A stretch of DNA of 64,000 bases from Colletotrichum lupini (taxonomy: Eukaryota > Ascomycota > Sordariomycetes > Glomerellales > Glomerellaceae), in NCBI RefSeq assembly GCF_023278565.1, contig NC_064681.1:2294001-2358000 (forward strand), in the 5' to 3' direction. Both the position numbers and the translations under genes were made by a program. The notes under the pieces were generated by a model that searched no databases, had not been told where the DNA came from, and worked only from the letters and a program-made list of their open reading frames with translations. Positions 24,144 through 36,457 of this stretch are shown here, piece by piece; within the stretch, counting starts at the first letter, position 1, and each line of letters starts with the position of its first letter.

Positions 24144-27100
24144 CTACTGGTCGAGTGCCTGACTTTGACACTGATACAAACTTATGTTAGCAAAGCAAGA
24201 TCATTCAAGTTAGTCAGAACCAAAAGAAGCACAACTTACCATTTCCCAGTACACGCCCTGTTTCCGAATAAGCTCGCCGTGGCTTCCCTTCTCCACCACC
24301 CGCCCCTCGCTGAACACGAAAATCACGTCTGCGTTTTGAATCGTCGACAGCCGGTGCGCCACGGCGACGACGGTGCGGCCGTCGCGCGCCCTCTCGAAAG
24401 CCGCCTGCACAATCTTCTCCGACTCGGAGTCGAGCGCCGACGTGGCCTCGTCCAACAACAAAAGCTTCGGCTCGCGGATGAGGGCGCGCGCGATGGCGAT
24501 GCGCTGCTTCTGGCCACCCGACATGGAGACGCCCTTGGCGCCGACGTCGGTGTCGTACCCTTCGGGCAGCGAGATGATGAAGTCGTGGATGAAGGCGTCG
24601 ATGCAGACCTCGTGGATCCTCTCGTCCGGTATGCTGCTGGGGTCGTCGATGCCGAAGAGGATGTTGTCCCGGACCGTGCCGCGGAACATGATGGGCTCTT
24701 GCGGCACGAGGGAGAGGTTCCGACGGTAGTCGTAGACGTCGAGCTCGTTGATGTCTACGCCGTTGCAGAGGATGGAGCCGTGGTTCCGGTTCAGGTCGTA
24801 GAAGCGTTCCAGAAGCGAGATGATTGTGGTCTTGCCGCATCCCGAGGGTCCGACAAAGGCCGCGTACTGGCCCTTTTCGATGGTCAAGTTCAGACCCTCG
24901 AATACGACGACGTCGCGCGTGGGGTACTTGAAGTGGACATCTTGCAGCTCGATCCGCACGCCGCCTTCGGACTCGACAATGTCTTCCACCCCTCTCGTCG
25001 CACTCTGGCCGACGTCTGCCGACTCCCGGACGTCGAGGATCCGGTCCGCCGCCGCGGCTGCTTGCGCGGCGCTGGGCGCCACGGCTAGCGTTTGACTCGC
25101 TGCTTCGGCGCCCTGAATGATGGCCATGAAGCAGACGAAGAACGCCTCCATGGAATACTCGCCTGTGGCGAGGAGCCTGCCGCCGTAATAGAACACCAAC
25201 GCCTGGCAACCGAGACTCACGCTGTCGGCAAATCCATACAGCGCAGCTGTCCACTGTGCTTTGCGGCGAGCCTCGAGGATGTGACCGTTTAGGAGCTTCT
25301 CGTACCGCGCATTGATTGTGGACTCCATGCCGAGAGAGGAGACCGTCCTAATTGCTCCAATGGCCTCAGTGGCAAACTGCGAGCTCTCTCCGAAAACAGC
25401 CATGTTCATCTTGTCGAATTGAACCTCGTGTCTGTACTTCCAGAGACCTGCGCCCAACATAATTGGCATCGTGATGAACATGGCAACCAGGCCGAGCTTC
25501 CAGCCAAAGATGAGAGCGATGATGACACATCCGAGAACGGTGAAGACACCAGAGAGCAACATGGCCAGGTTCAGCCCGAGGAGTTCCTCCAGCAACTTCG
25601 CATCGCCCGAAACCCTGGCGCTCAGAGCGCCGTGGGAGTTCTTGTCCTGGTCGAAAAAGCTAATCTTCTGGTGAAGCATGTCGGTCAAATATTGCCTCTT
25701 GTACTCGGCGCTGACGAAATACTGCAGCCGCAGGCCGACCCAGCCCTGAGCGACGTACGCGAGGCCGACGCCCCCAGCGAGGGCGAGCCACATCAGACCC
25801 CAAAAGCTCGCCTGTCTCCTCAGCTCATCGCCAGTTAGTAGGAAGACGGCAATGACTTTGGAAAACAGCCATGCTTGTATCGGTGTGCCGGCCGCGGTCG
25901 CCATGCAAGATAAGATGACAGCTGCATACGACGTCCACTTTGCTCGCCTCTCAAAAAGAAGCTTACCAAAGCTGCGGACCAGGCCTCGAGGCTCTTGAGA
26001 CGAATCACCCTCAGCAGTGTCGCTAAAGGCGGCACTTCTGAAGTGCTCATGGCCATTGACCTTCTCCTCTGTTTCCGAATCAAGCCCAGACGTAGATGCC
26101 TCGGACACCGACTTTCCAGGCGTTGACAAGTTCAGTGCTTGAGCTCTTACCAGGGAGCTGTAGACGCTGGATGGATCGCTCAGGAGGCTTTGATGGGTTC
26201 CTTGCTCGACCGCCTGTCCTTTTTGGAGAACCACAATGTTGTCTGCTTTCTTGATGGTTGAAAGCCGATGGGCGATGGTAATGGTAGTTCGGCCCTGTGT
26301 CACTCTGTCGAGTGCTGCCTGGACTATCTTCTCACTCTTGGCGTCGATAGCACTGGTTGCTTCGTCGAGAATGATGATGCGCGGCTTCTTGATGATACTT
26401 CTAGCAATGGCAAGTCGTTGTTTTTGACCGCCTGAAAGCTTCGCTCCGCCGTCGCCGACTCGCGTATCATAGCCCTGTAAAAAAGTTTAAAGTCAGCCAA
26501 AAGCTCCTTCAACGCGATCAGCTGCTAAGGAGAAGCAATTGTAATTTACTCACATCAGGTAGTCGGCTGATAAACTCATGAGCGTACGATTCCTGGCATG
26601 CGTCACGAACAAGCTCCCGTTTCACCGTCTCAGGCTCCTTCTCCCACTGGGTTCCAATGAGACCATTCGCAACGTTGCTGAAGATGGTGTTATTGAAGAG
26701 GAAGGGCTCCTGCTGGACCAGACCGACTTGGGACCTCCACCACTTGAGGTCGAGATCCTCCAGGTTCACGCCGCCGACGGTAATTGAGCCGGCCAACTCG
26801 GGTCGAATGAGTGACTTTGACTCGTCGGTGACGCTCTCGACCCTCTCAGCTCCCGGTTTCTCGGACGATGCATCATCCACGACCCGGGGCAAGGCGTGCT
26901 GCTCCCTCAGACTATACCACCGCTCCAGCAAGCCGACGATGGTGCTCTTGCCCGATCCGGATGGGCCAACGAGGGCGACATTCTGACCTGGTTGTATGCG
27001 GAAGCTCAGTGAGTTGAGAACCTTGACTCCAGCTCGGCTAGGGTATTCGAACGTCACGTCCTCAAAGACGATATCCTCTGCATCGATTTCTGGCTTCAGA

Positions 27101-28240
27101 GTACCGGAAGGAGGCAAAGGAGCGTCGATCACCGTGAATAGCTCACATGCCGCGACCATTGCCTTGCTTACAGCGATGACCGGGGTTGAAATCCTCTCCA
27201 ATGAGGTCAGAATCATCATGACGGACATGAGAACCACGACAACCACGCCAGCATCGCTGAGGGCACCGGCAATATATCTCTGAGTGCCGTACCAGAAAGC
27301 CAGGCCGAACGCGCCGAATACGCCAAAGAACTGAAGTCATATTAGCTCTCACTTACACTTTGGGAACTTGGCTGAACAGGAGAGTAAAACGTACGATGAG
27401 GCCAAACTGAATTGCAACAACGGGAGCAGTTTTCTGAGCCCGTCTCCTGGCTTCATGCACCCATGCCTCGTAGCGAGAGATAATGTGCTTCTGCGCACCG
27501 CAAGCCATGACCAACCGCACTCCGCCGAGAGCCTCGCTGGCGATCGCGGTGCCCTGGGCATCAGCTTCCGTCGTTTCAGTCTCCCCCTTCACAATCACCG
27601 GTAAGCAGAAGGACAGAACCAAGAGAATGTACAAGATCAGCGACGAAGTCACCAAGGTGAGATCCCAGCTCCAAATAAAGGCAATGACCAGGGCCGCCCA
27701 GATCGTGCCGTTGAATTGCAAGAATGTCCCTAGACGATCAGAGATGCCGATTTGCAAGGTGGCAGACGTGCCAGTGATGGCCGTCGCGGCGGCGCCGGGC
27801 GGCATCGAGTCAATGACGTGGATCGACTGGTCGAACAGCGAGCGGAGGTAGTGCAGGCGGATAGCGGACGAGAGCCGGATCCCAATCATTCGGAAGCAGA
27901 ACTTATTGATGGCGTTAAGGAACCAGCGACCGAGGAAGAGTGCCGTGATGTAAAGGGCCTGGCGGTTCAGGAGGCTCTCAAACTGCGCCGTGGTGACGGT
28001 CGAGCCGTTAGCAAAGTAGCCTGTGAATTGGCCGACGAGCTGGCCAAAGATGATGTTCATCAGAGGTAGCGTCACACCCGCGGCGATGGACGCGAACGCC
28101 GCAACCACGTAGACGAAGAAGTCCCATTTCGTTGCATAGGTGAAGACCCTGAGATAATCCGCAAACTTTGGCTTTCGCACCGGAGCCTGTGTACCCGTCG
28201 TCGAGGTGATCTCGTCGGTTCGGACTGGAATCTTCGCCAT
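24144..28240 (-). CDS. Full-length ABCB (MDR/P-glycoprotein type) transporter
   Basis: Four exons (28240-27395, 27330-26554, 26474-24240, 24170-24144) give 1294 residues, normal for fungal MDR pumps (TMD-NBD-TMD-NBD). These pumps use ATP to export hydrophobic compounds, usually at the plasma membrane. NBD1 has Walker A GPSGSGKST near 404-412, signature LSGGQ near 554 and Walker B IIILDEAT near 574. NBD2 has GPSGCGKTT near 1083, MSGGQ and LLLLDEATSALD. All ATPase motifs look intact. The last exon is only 27 bases and encodes CQSQALDQ. I prefer it because an ATG|GTAAGT donor, GCTAAC branch and CAG acceptor precede it and because fungal homologues end alike; reading through would give SCASFGSD. 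Its 3' end faces the Zn2Cys6 regulator. Substrate unknown. Confidence 0.93.
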
Positions 28241-29704
28241 ATTTTGGCACCACCTTCGTAGGTGTCGTCGTGCCCCTTGAGCTTGATCTTCTTTCTGGCG
28301 TATAGATGTCGATGTCGTGCAAAGAGGCTTTCCGTCCTAGATTAGTGCCCCTTTTTTCGCCTTCCGTGTTAGTCTGACAGTTTCCTTCCAGACTTTGACA
28401 GGAGAAGGAAATTGAAGGTTACTTTTGGGGGTGTGAGAAATCCGTCCGTCCGGATTGCTTTCCTGCTTGCTTCATCCATCCTGATGACTTTTTGTCCCAT
28501 TGATGTTTTGACGTCAGAAGGTCCGACCTCGTGCTTCAAGGCGACGGACGTCCTTTTCCTCTGGTTCTTGGGCCTCTTTGTTGCCCTATCTTGTTTTCCT
28601 TCTGGACGGCAATGTGCATGCAGCAAATCGAAACGAGGCACTGCTGTCGATAGGCCGTGTAAGTGGAGGTCCGAGAATAAAAAACGAGCTGAGAGCTATT
28701 ACATGACGAGACCATCTCTCTCGCGACGGCGAGACTGAGGTGAAAAGCCATAAAAAGTCTGATGACAAGTTGAAGTGAGATTTGTTAGTCTTTCATAGAC
28801 TCGGAACCTGATGAAAGCCCGACGCAACGTCTCCCTTCCATTTTCGTACTCCTTTCCGCAGTCCGTCTCTGGGAAGCTCATCCCGCGCTGGATGCTGTCT
28901 CAGACGGACACTTGACAGATTGCGAACTACTGCAAGGGCCTCACTAGCAACCGTTTTTGGAAGGCGTAGAGCCGTGCGCTCGGGAACCCGGGTTCGATCC
29001 AGGAGACAGGCGGCGAGTTTGGGCCAATCACGGCAGTCTTCTCATACCCGACTCTCCGTAGACAATCTTTCAAGTAAGACTAAGGCAAGCAGCCCAAAGC
29101 AAAGACTTATGCATCGGTGAAAGGTAGGAAACACGTCCTCGGGGCTCGGAGTTGCGCTTGCAAGACAGATACTGATACGGGTGGCGATGCTGCAAGCTGC
29201 AGAGCGTACCGACGTGAGGAAGGAAGCAGCTATCGCTTCCCCCTTCTTCGACTCTAAGGCATGGAACTCTGTGAAGCGGACTTTCTGCGTCAAAGTCTTT
29301 GCGCTTGCGCTTGCGCTTGACGGAAGACAATTTCCAAGCTTCCCTTTCTCTTCTCACAATGTCGATACTGCCTTGGGCCAATTAGGCAAGGAGTCAAAGC
29401 TGAGAAACTAAGGCCAACAGTTCCGGGAACTATTGACCAAAGCTGCTGTTCATCGGAATGTCCCTCACAACGAGGTTAGCCTTTTTGCAAGCCTCACTTG
29501 ATCCCTCGAGCATAGTTGCGCTCCTGTCCTATTCCTAGAGGCGCACGAATTCAGGTGACTGAATTCAGTTGGCCTTCTACAGTTTGTCTGGAAGAGATAG
29601 AGTCATGGAAGACTATGTGTTGAGCCCAAACCGCTTCCGCCGTGTCCGTGGGAGCTCCTGCATAATGAGGCTGCGCACCACTGACTGGTTTCCAATCGTC
29701 GAGG
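28241..29704. other. Intergenic, ABCB promoter and MITE flank
   Basis: No gene supported. It holds the promoter of the ABCB gene. A T-arm-like word GGGTTCGATCC near 28990 has no matching tRNA arms. Confidence 0.5.
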
Positions 29705-29714
29705 CGGATTCTTG
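29705..29714. repeat. Target-site duplication, left copy
   Basis: CGGATTCTTG lies directly outside the left inverted repeat. An identical copy in the same orientation lies at 30321-30330 directly outside the right one. The bases flanking the two copies differ, so the duplication is exactly 10 bases. Confidence 0.9.
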
Positions 29715-30320
29715 GGTACGGCTATTCCGCACCCACACGAAGGCTATCCCGCACCCATACTAGGCCTACTCAAGCAAATAGTGGGCTGCACGTGACTACA
29801 CAGCCGCAGCAGCCACATGTCAGGCCATGGGCACGCGCCTTCCCATTATTTCTGTTTTGACGCGTAACACCACCTTTTTTGGTCATTTTTGAAGCAGGAT
29901 AAGTACCTCTCCCAGCACCAAAATATGGGCTCTAGAGATGTATTTTCCCTGAGCAAAGACTAGCTTCTGAAGTCGTGGTTTTGACTTCGAAAAGCGCGCA
30001 TAGTCGGCATTGTAAAAGAGGGCAAAGTGGAAGGTGCAGTTGTGGAAGGTGCAGTTGTGGAAGGTGCAGTTGTGGAAGGTGCAGTTGTGGAAGGTGCAGT
30101 TGTGGAAGGTGCAGTTGTGGAAGGTGCAGTTGTGGAAGGTGCAGTTGTGGAAGGTACAGTGGAAGCTGCGCCTTCCAATCCTCTAGAACTGCCGGAATAA
30201 TAGAGATTCCGGGTCACATGTGGCTGCTGCGGCTTGTAGTCACGTGCAGCCCACTATTTGCTTGAGTAGGCCTAGTATGGGTGCGGGATAGCCTTCATGT
30301 GGGTGCGGAATAGCCGTACT
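29715..30320. mobile_element. 606-bp non-autonomous MULE-like element (MITE) with about 105-bp terminal inverted repeats
   Basis: The left arm (29715-29820) and right arm (30216-30320) are reverse complements over about 105 bases, with only two substitutions and one single-base indel that I can see. Both ends begin (G/A)GTACGGCTATTCCGC. A perfect 10-base direct repeat CGGATTCTTG flanks the element. Long terminal repeats with a 9-11-base duplication are the hallmark of Mutator-like elements. There is no transposase frame inside, so it needs a helper. Each arm carries two related subterminal words, GGCTATTCCGCACCCACAC and GGCTATCCCGCACCCATAC, 22 bases apart (left arm 29720-29738 and 29742-29760), which could be transposase-binding sites. 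The interior holds a 15-bp minisatellite. It sits between the ABCB promoter and the 3' end of tsc1. Confidence 0.88.
30027..30160. repeat. 15-bp minisatellite inside the MITE, nine units
   Basis: The unit GTGGAAGGTGCAGTT is repeated head to tail eight times without change. A ninth unit at 30147 has G to A and lacks the last T. On the minus strand it would read as a TAPST pentapeptide repeat, but no start, intron or gene context supports coding. Confidence 0.97.
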
Positions 30321-30330
30321 CGGATTCTTG
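30321..30330. repeat. Target-site duplication, right copy
   Basis: Second copy of CGGATTCTTG, directly after the right inverted repeat of the element. Confidence 0.9.
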
Positions 30331-30813
30331 TAGCAGGCGAGATCTTTGGCTCATGTCGTCTGCTCCGGTGTGTTCCATCTGCTTTGTCAGCTCGGACAGA
30401 TCTTGTACACCGAAAGTTGATATCTTGAAGAACACCACCGTTCCGGGGAGTCGGAAGTAACTCAGTGACTGAATGGTTATGGTAGTCAAAGGCTCCGTAG
30501 CATCTTGTGCGCTGTCGTTTTACTCGGCAGCAACTGCCTACTTTTCGGGCTCAGCTTTCTACAGCTCCCTTGTCCAGCGCTTGACAGTAGTCAAATGTGC
30601 CCCCTTTGCAGCCCAACTAAATGCTAGGAGGAACCAAAACTCATAAGATGATCTGTGGCGTTTGGCCCCCGAAGAATGATGGTTATCATACGCGAACGTG
30701 ATTGCATCTTGGCCACAAATCTAGCAGAACTTTTAGTCATTGGGTATCTCTCTTCATGGGCCGTGTTTCCGTCTTCTCTCGACCAGACCGACTCGCTTAT
30801 GATGCTTTGCTGA

Positions 30814-33800
30814 TCACATGTATCCACGTATACCCCGTATCACGCCCGACTTTTTCTCCTTCTTGTCGCTGCTGCTACCGCCACCGCCGCCGCCACCACT
30901 ACCTCCTTCCTCCTTCTTCTTCCCCTTTTCATCTTTCCGTCGATTCTGTACTCCGCCTGGAAAGAATAAGAAAAACAATTCTCAATTAGTTGATCCGCCA
31001 GAACCCATCTCGGAGCCGAAGCCGGGCCGATGTTCCAGACTCACCTCTGCCGAAGTATCTCGGATCTGTCGTGGTCGGGCTAATGGCCTCGTCCGTCTCA
31101 ATCGGGCTGGAAGGTACGGGTGGGAGGTGCGCGCTCGAGGGGACCGGAGTCGACGGCTTCGACATGATTGGCGGTGTCGCATTGTACGACGTCGGGTTGA
31201 GGAAGTCGTGCTCCGACAAGACCCTGTGGATCCCCGAGTGACTACCTCTCGTCGTGACCGGACTGCTCGAGTGCGTCGACCCTTCCCCGTCACCGTCCAT
31301 GCGGAAGACGAAATCGCCCCGGCCGTGAGAGTTCGAAGATCCTACCGAGAACCGGTTCTCCTCTAGCTGCGACTGCAGCACCGTGTACTTCCTCATCAGG
31401 CTGGTGTATTGCTTTTGAAGCTCAGCCTGCTTTGCCCGACTCGCAGCTAGCGCGCTCTCGACCGCCGCCTTGGTTTCGGCGTTCCGTCTATTGTGAATGC
31501 CTTCATGCGCCTCTAAGAGTTTCGAGTTAAGCACGCCAATTTGCGTTTGGAAGAGCTTCTTCGTCTTCTGGAGCTCCCCCTCGCGCGCTTGAAGCTTCAA
31601 GTCCAAGATCTCGGCTCGGTTTTCTGCTTCCGCAGCAGATGTGATTGCCGCCTGTCTTTCTGCCTCCTTGGCTTGCAGGTTTCTTTCAGAGATCGACAGC
31701 CGCTCTACATCAGCCTTCAAGCGGTCGTTCTCGGCAGCATTGATTTCCACGGACTGCATGGTCTGCTTCGAATTTAGCTCCTTGACCTCAGCGTCACACA
31801 CCAATTTCTTCAGTTTCTCGCTCTCTTCGCGTGCACCCTGCAACTCTTGCTGCAGAGACTGGATCTCTGCCTTGGTCTTCCTCGACTCCTCACGCAGAGT
31901 TCGCAGTTTTGCGGATAAGTCGGATTCCCACTTCTTGGCCAACGTTCGGCTCTTTTCTGATTCTTTCCTGATTTGATTCTCGGCCTTCTTTGAGTCTTCC
32001 AACCGCTTCCTCAGCGTCCGGTTCGTCAAGATAAGATTCTGTGTTTCGGCTTCACTTGCAGCTTCCCGAACTTGTTTGCGGCGCAATTCGCCGATATGCG
32101 CCATGTGTTGCTGCTTGAGATACCTTTCAAAGTTCAAATCATTGTGGAGTAGCAGAATCTGCCTCTGCAAATGTGCGACTTGGGATTGTCCTTCAGCAAC
32201 AGACGTTGGCGTAGAGATGACTGGCAGAGATGGAGGCATGTGGCCAGTAGGGGCCTTCTCCGCTGCTGAATCTGGGTGGCTCAGCGCGAGTGATGGAACG
32301 CTATCATTGGCCAAAGACTGATGGAGTCCTGACTTGATAGCTTTGTTCGATTGAATCATGTCCTGCAAATGGGTGTGGGAGGTCGACGGAACTAGCTGAG
32401 GGGGCAACGTCGGACTGTCCCCAGCGATGTCTGCCTTGGGGGCCTCCAGGGAGTTTCTGTGGGAAGGCTGACTTGAAAGCGAGCTTTGACCTTGGCCAGT
32501 CGAATGCACGTGGCTGCTTGCTCTTGAGTTTTGGTCAAGATCTTGATTGCTTCTCCAGCTCTCAGCGCCAGGTTCCAAGCTGCATCCGCTGAGCAAGGCA
32601 GGACCGAGACCGTCTCGATCAGATTCATCGCTGAGAAGGGAGCTGTCACCCTCAGCCGACTGCATGCTGTCCGGTTCGATAGCCGCGAAACCTTCGGGAG
32701 AGAAACGCAGTGCCATGCACTCGGCCACGACTTCTGCTGGTTCGCTAGTCATCCATCGACCAAAATCGGTCTTTTCAGACTCGATTGTCAGGGTATAGAA
32801 GTTTGGGTGCAGAAGATGGCTTTGCCTGTACCGCTCAGACTTGTACCTAATCTCTGTTGGTTGAACTTCCACTTCATCCGCATTAGCCGCGTTAGCATGT
32901 CGAAGATAACGTTGCGGCTTCCTAATGTAGTCCATGAAATTGATGGGATACAAGCCGTAGAGGACGGTAAAGTAGTTGGCGAGATGAGGGACCTCGATGT
33001 CGTCGGTCTCGGGAGAGTACTGGCATGTCTCCCAGCCTGAAGGCGACGCAAGGCTCTTCTGCTCGCTTTCATCTGATGTTGCCTCGATAATACCCGTCCG
33101 TTCGCTGTCCCAGAAGAGCAACCGCGCATAGATATTGAACAAGTTCGGGAGATGTGGCACCAAGGAACTAGGCATATGTGGCAATATCATGATGAGGGCG
33201 GTGATGGCCATCGAGATGGCCGTAGTCGATGTGTCTTGTTGCAGGCATCGCAGCAGATTATTGAACAGCGGCGTCTGCAGTATCAGGTGTAGGTGTGGTG
33301 GTTGGCTCTGGACAAATTCGCACAGCAGTTTGGCCGCCCTCGCGCGGAATTCACTCCGCACAAAGCACGTATCTAATGCGAAAAGAAAATCCTGCCATAG
33401 CATAAGAATACTGGTCGCACCCACGACGGAAACGATGTTGACGTACCTTGGGCTTCTTCCTGCCATACGTAATCAAGGCCTGGCGTATTGCGCGCTCGCT
33501 GGATTGTGCAGTCAAGTCACTTTCAGACTGTATCTTATAGTACTTTTCTAGCCATGATGACAAGAGCCTCTTGGCGAAAGGGTTCACAACCCGTTCTTCA
33601 TTTGGGTCGTCTTCCTCGTGCGCATCCAACATGAGAACCTCTAGCGTCGCATGGTGAGACTCTTCCATCAAGCCCTTCTCCCGAGTAAAGTTCTCCAGGA
33701 TCGGGTCGTTGAGTAGATCCCACCACTTGAGAAGGCGGGCCGGGGTGCGGATCGCAGGCACCAGGAGTCGGAAGACGTGGACGAAGGCAGCATACTTGGG

Positions 33801-34159
33801 TGGTGCACCCTTAACATGCTTATCCCAGATGCCGAGGAAGTCATCTTGTAGTCGCTCGGCGCTCGAATCCTCGTATTTCTCGTGCTTGTTCAGGTAGGCA
33901 TCGATGACTTGGGCGACATCGTCGGGCAGTGGAAGAGAAGGCGAGGCAAAGAAGGACGTCAAGGCTTTGGACAGGTCCTTAAGAGACCTAGAAAGTCTGG
34001 TATTAGCCCTATCGTGTGCGTTGTCGCAAGTCGCAGGCGCAGGTAAGTTGCGGGATGGAATATCGCGCACCACATTACGCAGGCGACCCAGGTCGTTGGG
34101 AAATGAAGGGAAAAGACGAAGAGGGAACACAGTCTGACCACTTACGCTGACGACGCCAT
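30814..34159 (-). CDS. tsc1: Hamartin (tuberous sclerosis complex 1) homologue
   Basis: Four exons (34159-34146, 33987-33447, 33391-31045, 30956-30814) give 1014 residues. Hamartin stabilises the TSC2 GAP, and the complex turns off Rheb and TORC1 in response to nutrient state, at lysosome/vacuole and cytosol. The N-terminal helical hamartin domain includes MASSASLKDLSKALTSFF, HVFRLLVPAIRTPARLLKWW and SEFRARAAKLLCEFVQ. The middle is Ser-rich. A long coiled coil spans about 585-860. The first exon is only 14 bases, joined through GTAAGT to CTTTCTAG. The last intron has GTGAGT, AACTAAT and a pyrimidine-rich CCAG. It yields a basic tail with a Gly/Ser run ending SGVIRGIRGYM; reading through instead would end quickly in a weak tail. 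Family assignment is strong. Confidence 0.88.
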
Positions 34160-35401
34160 TTTGTTAGCGGTGACTCTTCATCGAGCCTCACGATGTTCTT
34201 CGCTTGTGGAAAAAGCAAGGCAAGGTCCGTCTGTGGGCGCAGGTGGGTAAGTCGAGATCATGCAACTGTCAGGCAACGGCAACGGAATCTGCTGATGCAA
34301 GGTACAAGCTTTGCTTGGGACCCTCTCTCGAACAAGGCCGGGAACGCTGTAGAAGGCCGATAAGATAGGTTGGATCATTGGACGGCACGCTACAAGGCAT
34401 GGGAGGGGCCTGACGGAAGACCACTGTTCGGCAGGACGCGGCCAAACAGCTTTGCAACACAGCTTGTGGTTGGTCTCGCTTAGTCTTGCTGTGGGGCCTG
34501 ACCTGCTGGGTCTCACAGTGCTCTGTCGCGACTCGCAGGGCTCAATTCATTGCCAGTGCGACACCTCCAAGGGCGGGCGACGCCGCAAGGAAAGAGAGTT
34601 CAAAGTGGAGATACTTGGATCTCGGTGTTCCGGGTGCCCTGCAGGCATGTACCGGGACCCACCAGTGACCTCACGGGGAGACTAACCCCGCAATCCGCGA
34701 AAGAGCGCCATGCACCGTGGGCCACCGATGCACCCGACCCCAGAAAACGTACGGGAGACAGTGGGGCCATTGGACCACTTGAAGCTGTTGTGGGTTGTGG
34801 CCTTTTCCAGAAACGCACCTGATCAGTCACTCAATGGCCAGTTGACTCAGCTGAGCTGGACGAGGGCAAGCGGACCGTATGTAGCACGCGTAGGCAGGAG
34901 GGGTTGCTTTGGTTTGAAGCCGGCCAACTGCGTAGATCCAAAGGGGGGAAGGGGGACATACCGCCAGGAGAGGTACCTCAACGTCCACCTCAAGGTGATG
35001 CGTTAGGAGGTAGACATTCCGGAATGGAAGTCAGCTAAGGTCAGGTAAACCGTAACGAGGTAAGGAGAAGAAGAGGTCTGGTGGGTTGGTGGTGCATCTG
35101 CCAACCCCTCCTTTGACCACCTTTGACCAGATGACTCGACCCTTATTACTTCCTTCCCCTCCCCTCCATCCATCCAAATAGCTCAGAGCTTCCCTCTTCT
35201 CCTTCCACTTCCACTTCCTCTTCTTCCACCATCGTCAACCAACAAACAGCCCAATCTCATCAATCAATCGCCAATCCCCAGCAACGACCTTCTCCGAGAA
35301 CTCATCTCGGTACCCCAATTACTCCAACACAACCTTACAGCTAGCACAAGCTGTATTACTTACTCTTCCCCCCTTGAACCACTACATTAACAACCGGCAC
35401 G
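34160..35401. promoter_or_regulatory. Divergent promoter region of tsc1 and the DJ-1 gene
   Basis: About 1.2 kb. The right 300 bases are C/T-rich (CTTCCACTTCCACTTCC near 35202), typical of a strong fungal promoter and leader for the DJ-1-type gene. No coding support. Confidence 0.5.
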
Positions 35402-36457
35402 ATGGCAAACAAGAGCTCTGCAGTGGCGGACGAGCCCATTGAGGTTCTGTTCGCCCTGCAACCCAACTTCGACCTTCTTGACATGGCAGGCCCTATGGAG
35501 GCTTTGTCCACTGCTCTTCATGACCAGAAGGACAAGAGTGAGTTACCTATTTACCTTCTTGGAAGCTTCTGCGCAGCTCCTCCTCCTCACTGCCTTCCCC
35601 GCTCCATCCGCCACGCACGCCGCTGTCATGCAGCCATGTTAACCAGTGCCCGACCCCGCAGACTCCAAGGCCTTCGAGTGTACCATTGCGGCCGCAGAGC
35701 CCAAGGTCGTCTCCGACTCTGGTGTTACCATTGGCACCCAAATCCCCTTCAAGGAGGCCTATGAGCGCCTCAGCGACTTTGACGTCCTCGTCATTGTTGG
35801 CGGCGACAGTGAGAACATTCTCAAGAACAATGCCGAGCCCCTTCCTCTCATCCAGGCCTTCTCTGAGTTGCAGCAGAAGGATCCCTCCCACGAGCGTACC
35901 CTCCTCTCCATCTGCACCGGTTCTCTCTTCCTTGCCAAGCAGGGTGTCCTCGCTGGCCTCTCCGCCACTACTCACTCAGACTACATCACCAAGTTCGAGA
36001 TCCTTTGCAGCGAGGCCGCTACCCGCAACCTCACTGAGAGAACTGATGTCATTGACGATGCTCGCTACGTCGTCAACAACCTCCGCTTCGAGCTCGGAGA
36101 TGAGGACGAGAACCCCTACGTCCGCCGCAAGTCCGACACCGGTCGCCGACCCTCTAACGCCAGGTACGTGGCCAGATCTACACCCCATCTCCAGTGCTAC
36201 GAGTAAAACTAACTCTTTGAAACAGAAAGGGCAGCATGTCCTTCAAGAGCTCCGGCCGCCGCGAGTCCATTACCCGCCGTGCCGCGATGCGCCTCGGCGG
36301 TCTTCGCGTCATCACCGCCGCTGGAGTCAGCGCCGGTATCGATGCCGCTCTGTACCTTATTAGCGCCCTCGTCGACGACGCTTCGGCCGAGGAGACCGCT
36401 CGCTACATGAACTGGACCTGGAACAAGGGTGTGGTTGTTGACGGCCTTGATGTCTAA
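35402..36457 (+). CDS. DJ-1/PfpI-family protein
   Basis: Exons 35402-35537, 35662-36163 and 36226-36457 give 289 residues. DJ-1/PfpI proteins share a flavodoxin-like fold with a reactive Cys at the nucleophile elbow and include glyoxalases, isonitrile hydratases and amidases. Cys130 lies in the elbow motif LLSICTGSLFLA, and His150 in SATTHSDY is the usual second residue. The C-terminal block VITAAGVSAGIDAALYLISALV and the ending KGVVVDGLDV are typical of fungal members. A Ser/Arg-rich stretch around residues 195-225 (VRRKSDTGRRPSNARKGSMS) interrupts the conserved core, longer than in simple PfpI proteins. Donors are GTGAGT and GTACGT, acceptors GCAG and ACAG. Enzymatic activity cannot be assigned. 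Confidence 0.9.

Noticed and set aside
24210..24242. ABCB ending read through the donor as SCASFGSD
   Set aside because: A consensus GTAAGT donor, GCTAAC branch and CAG acceptor give an ending CQSQALDQ that fits the family.
28975..29020. T-arm-like word GGGTTCGATCC suggesting a tRNA
   Set aside because: The flanking five bases do not pair, and no acceptor, D or anticodon arms are present on either strand.
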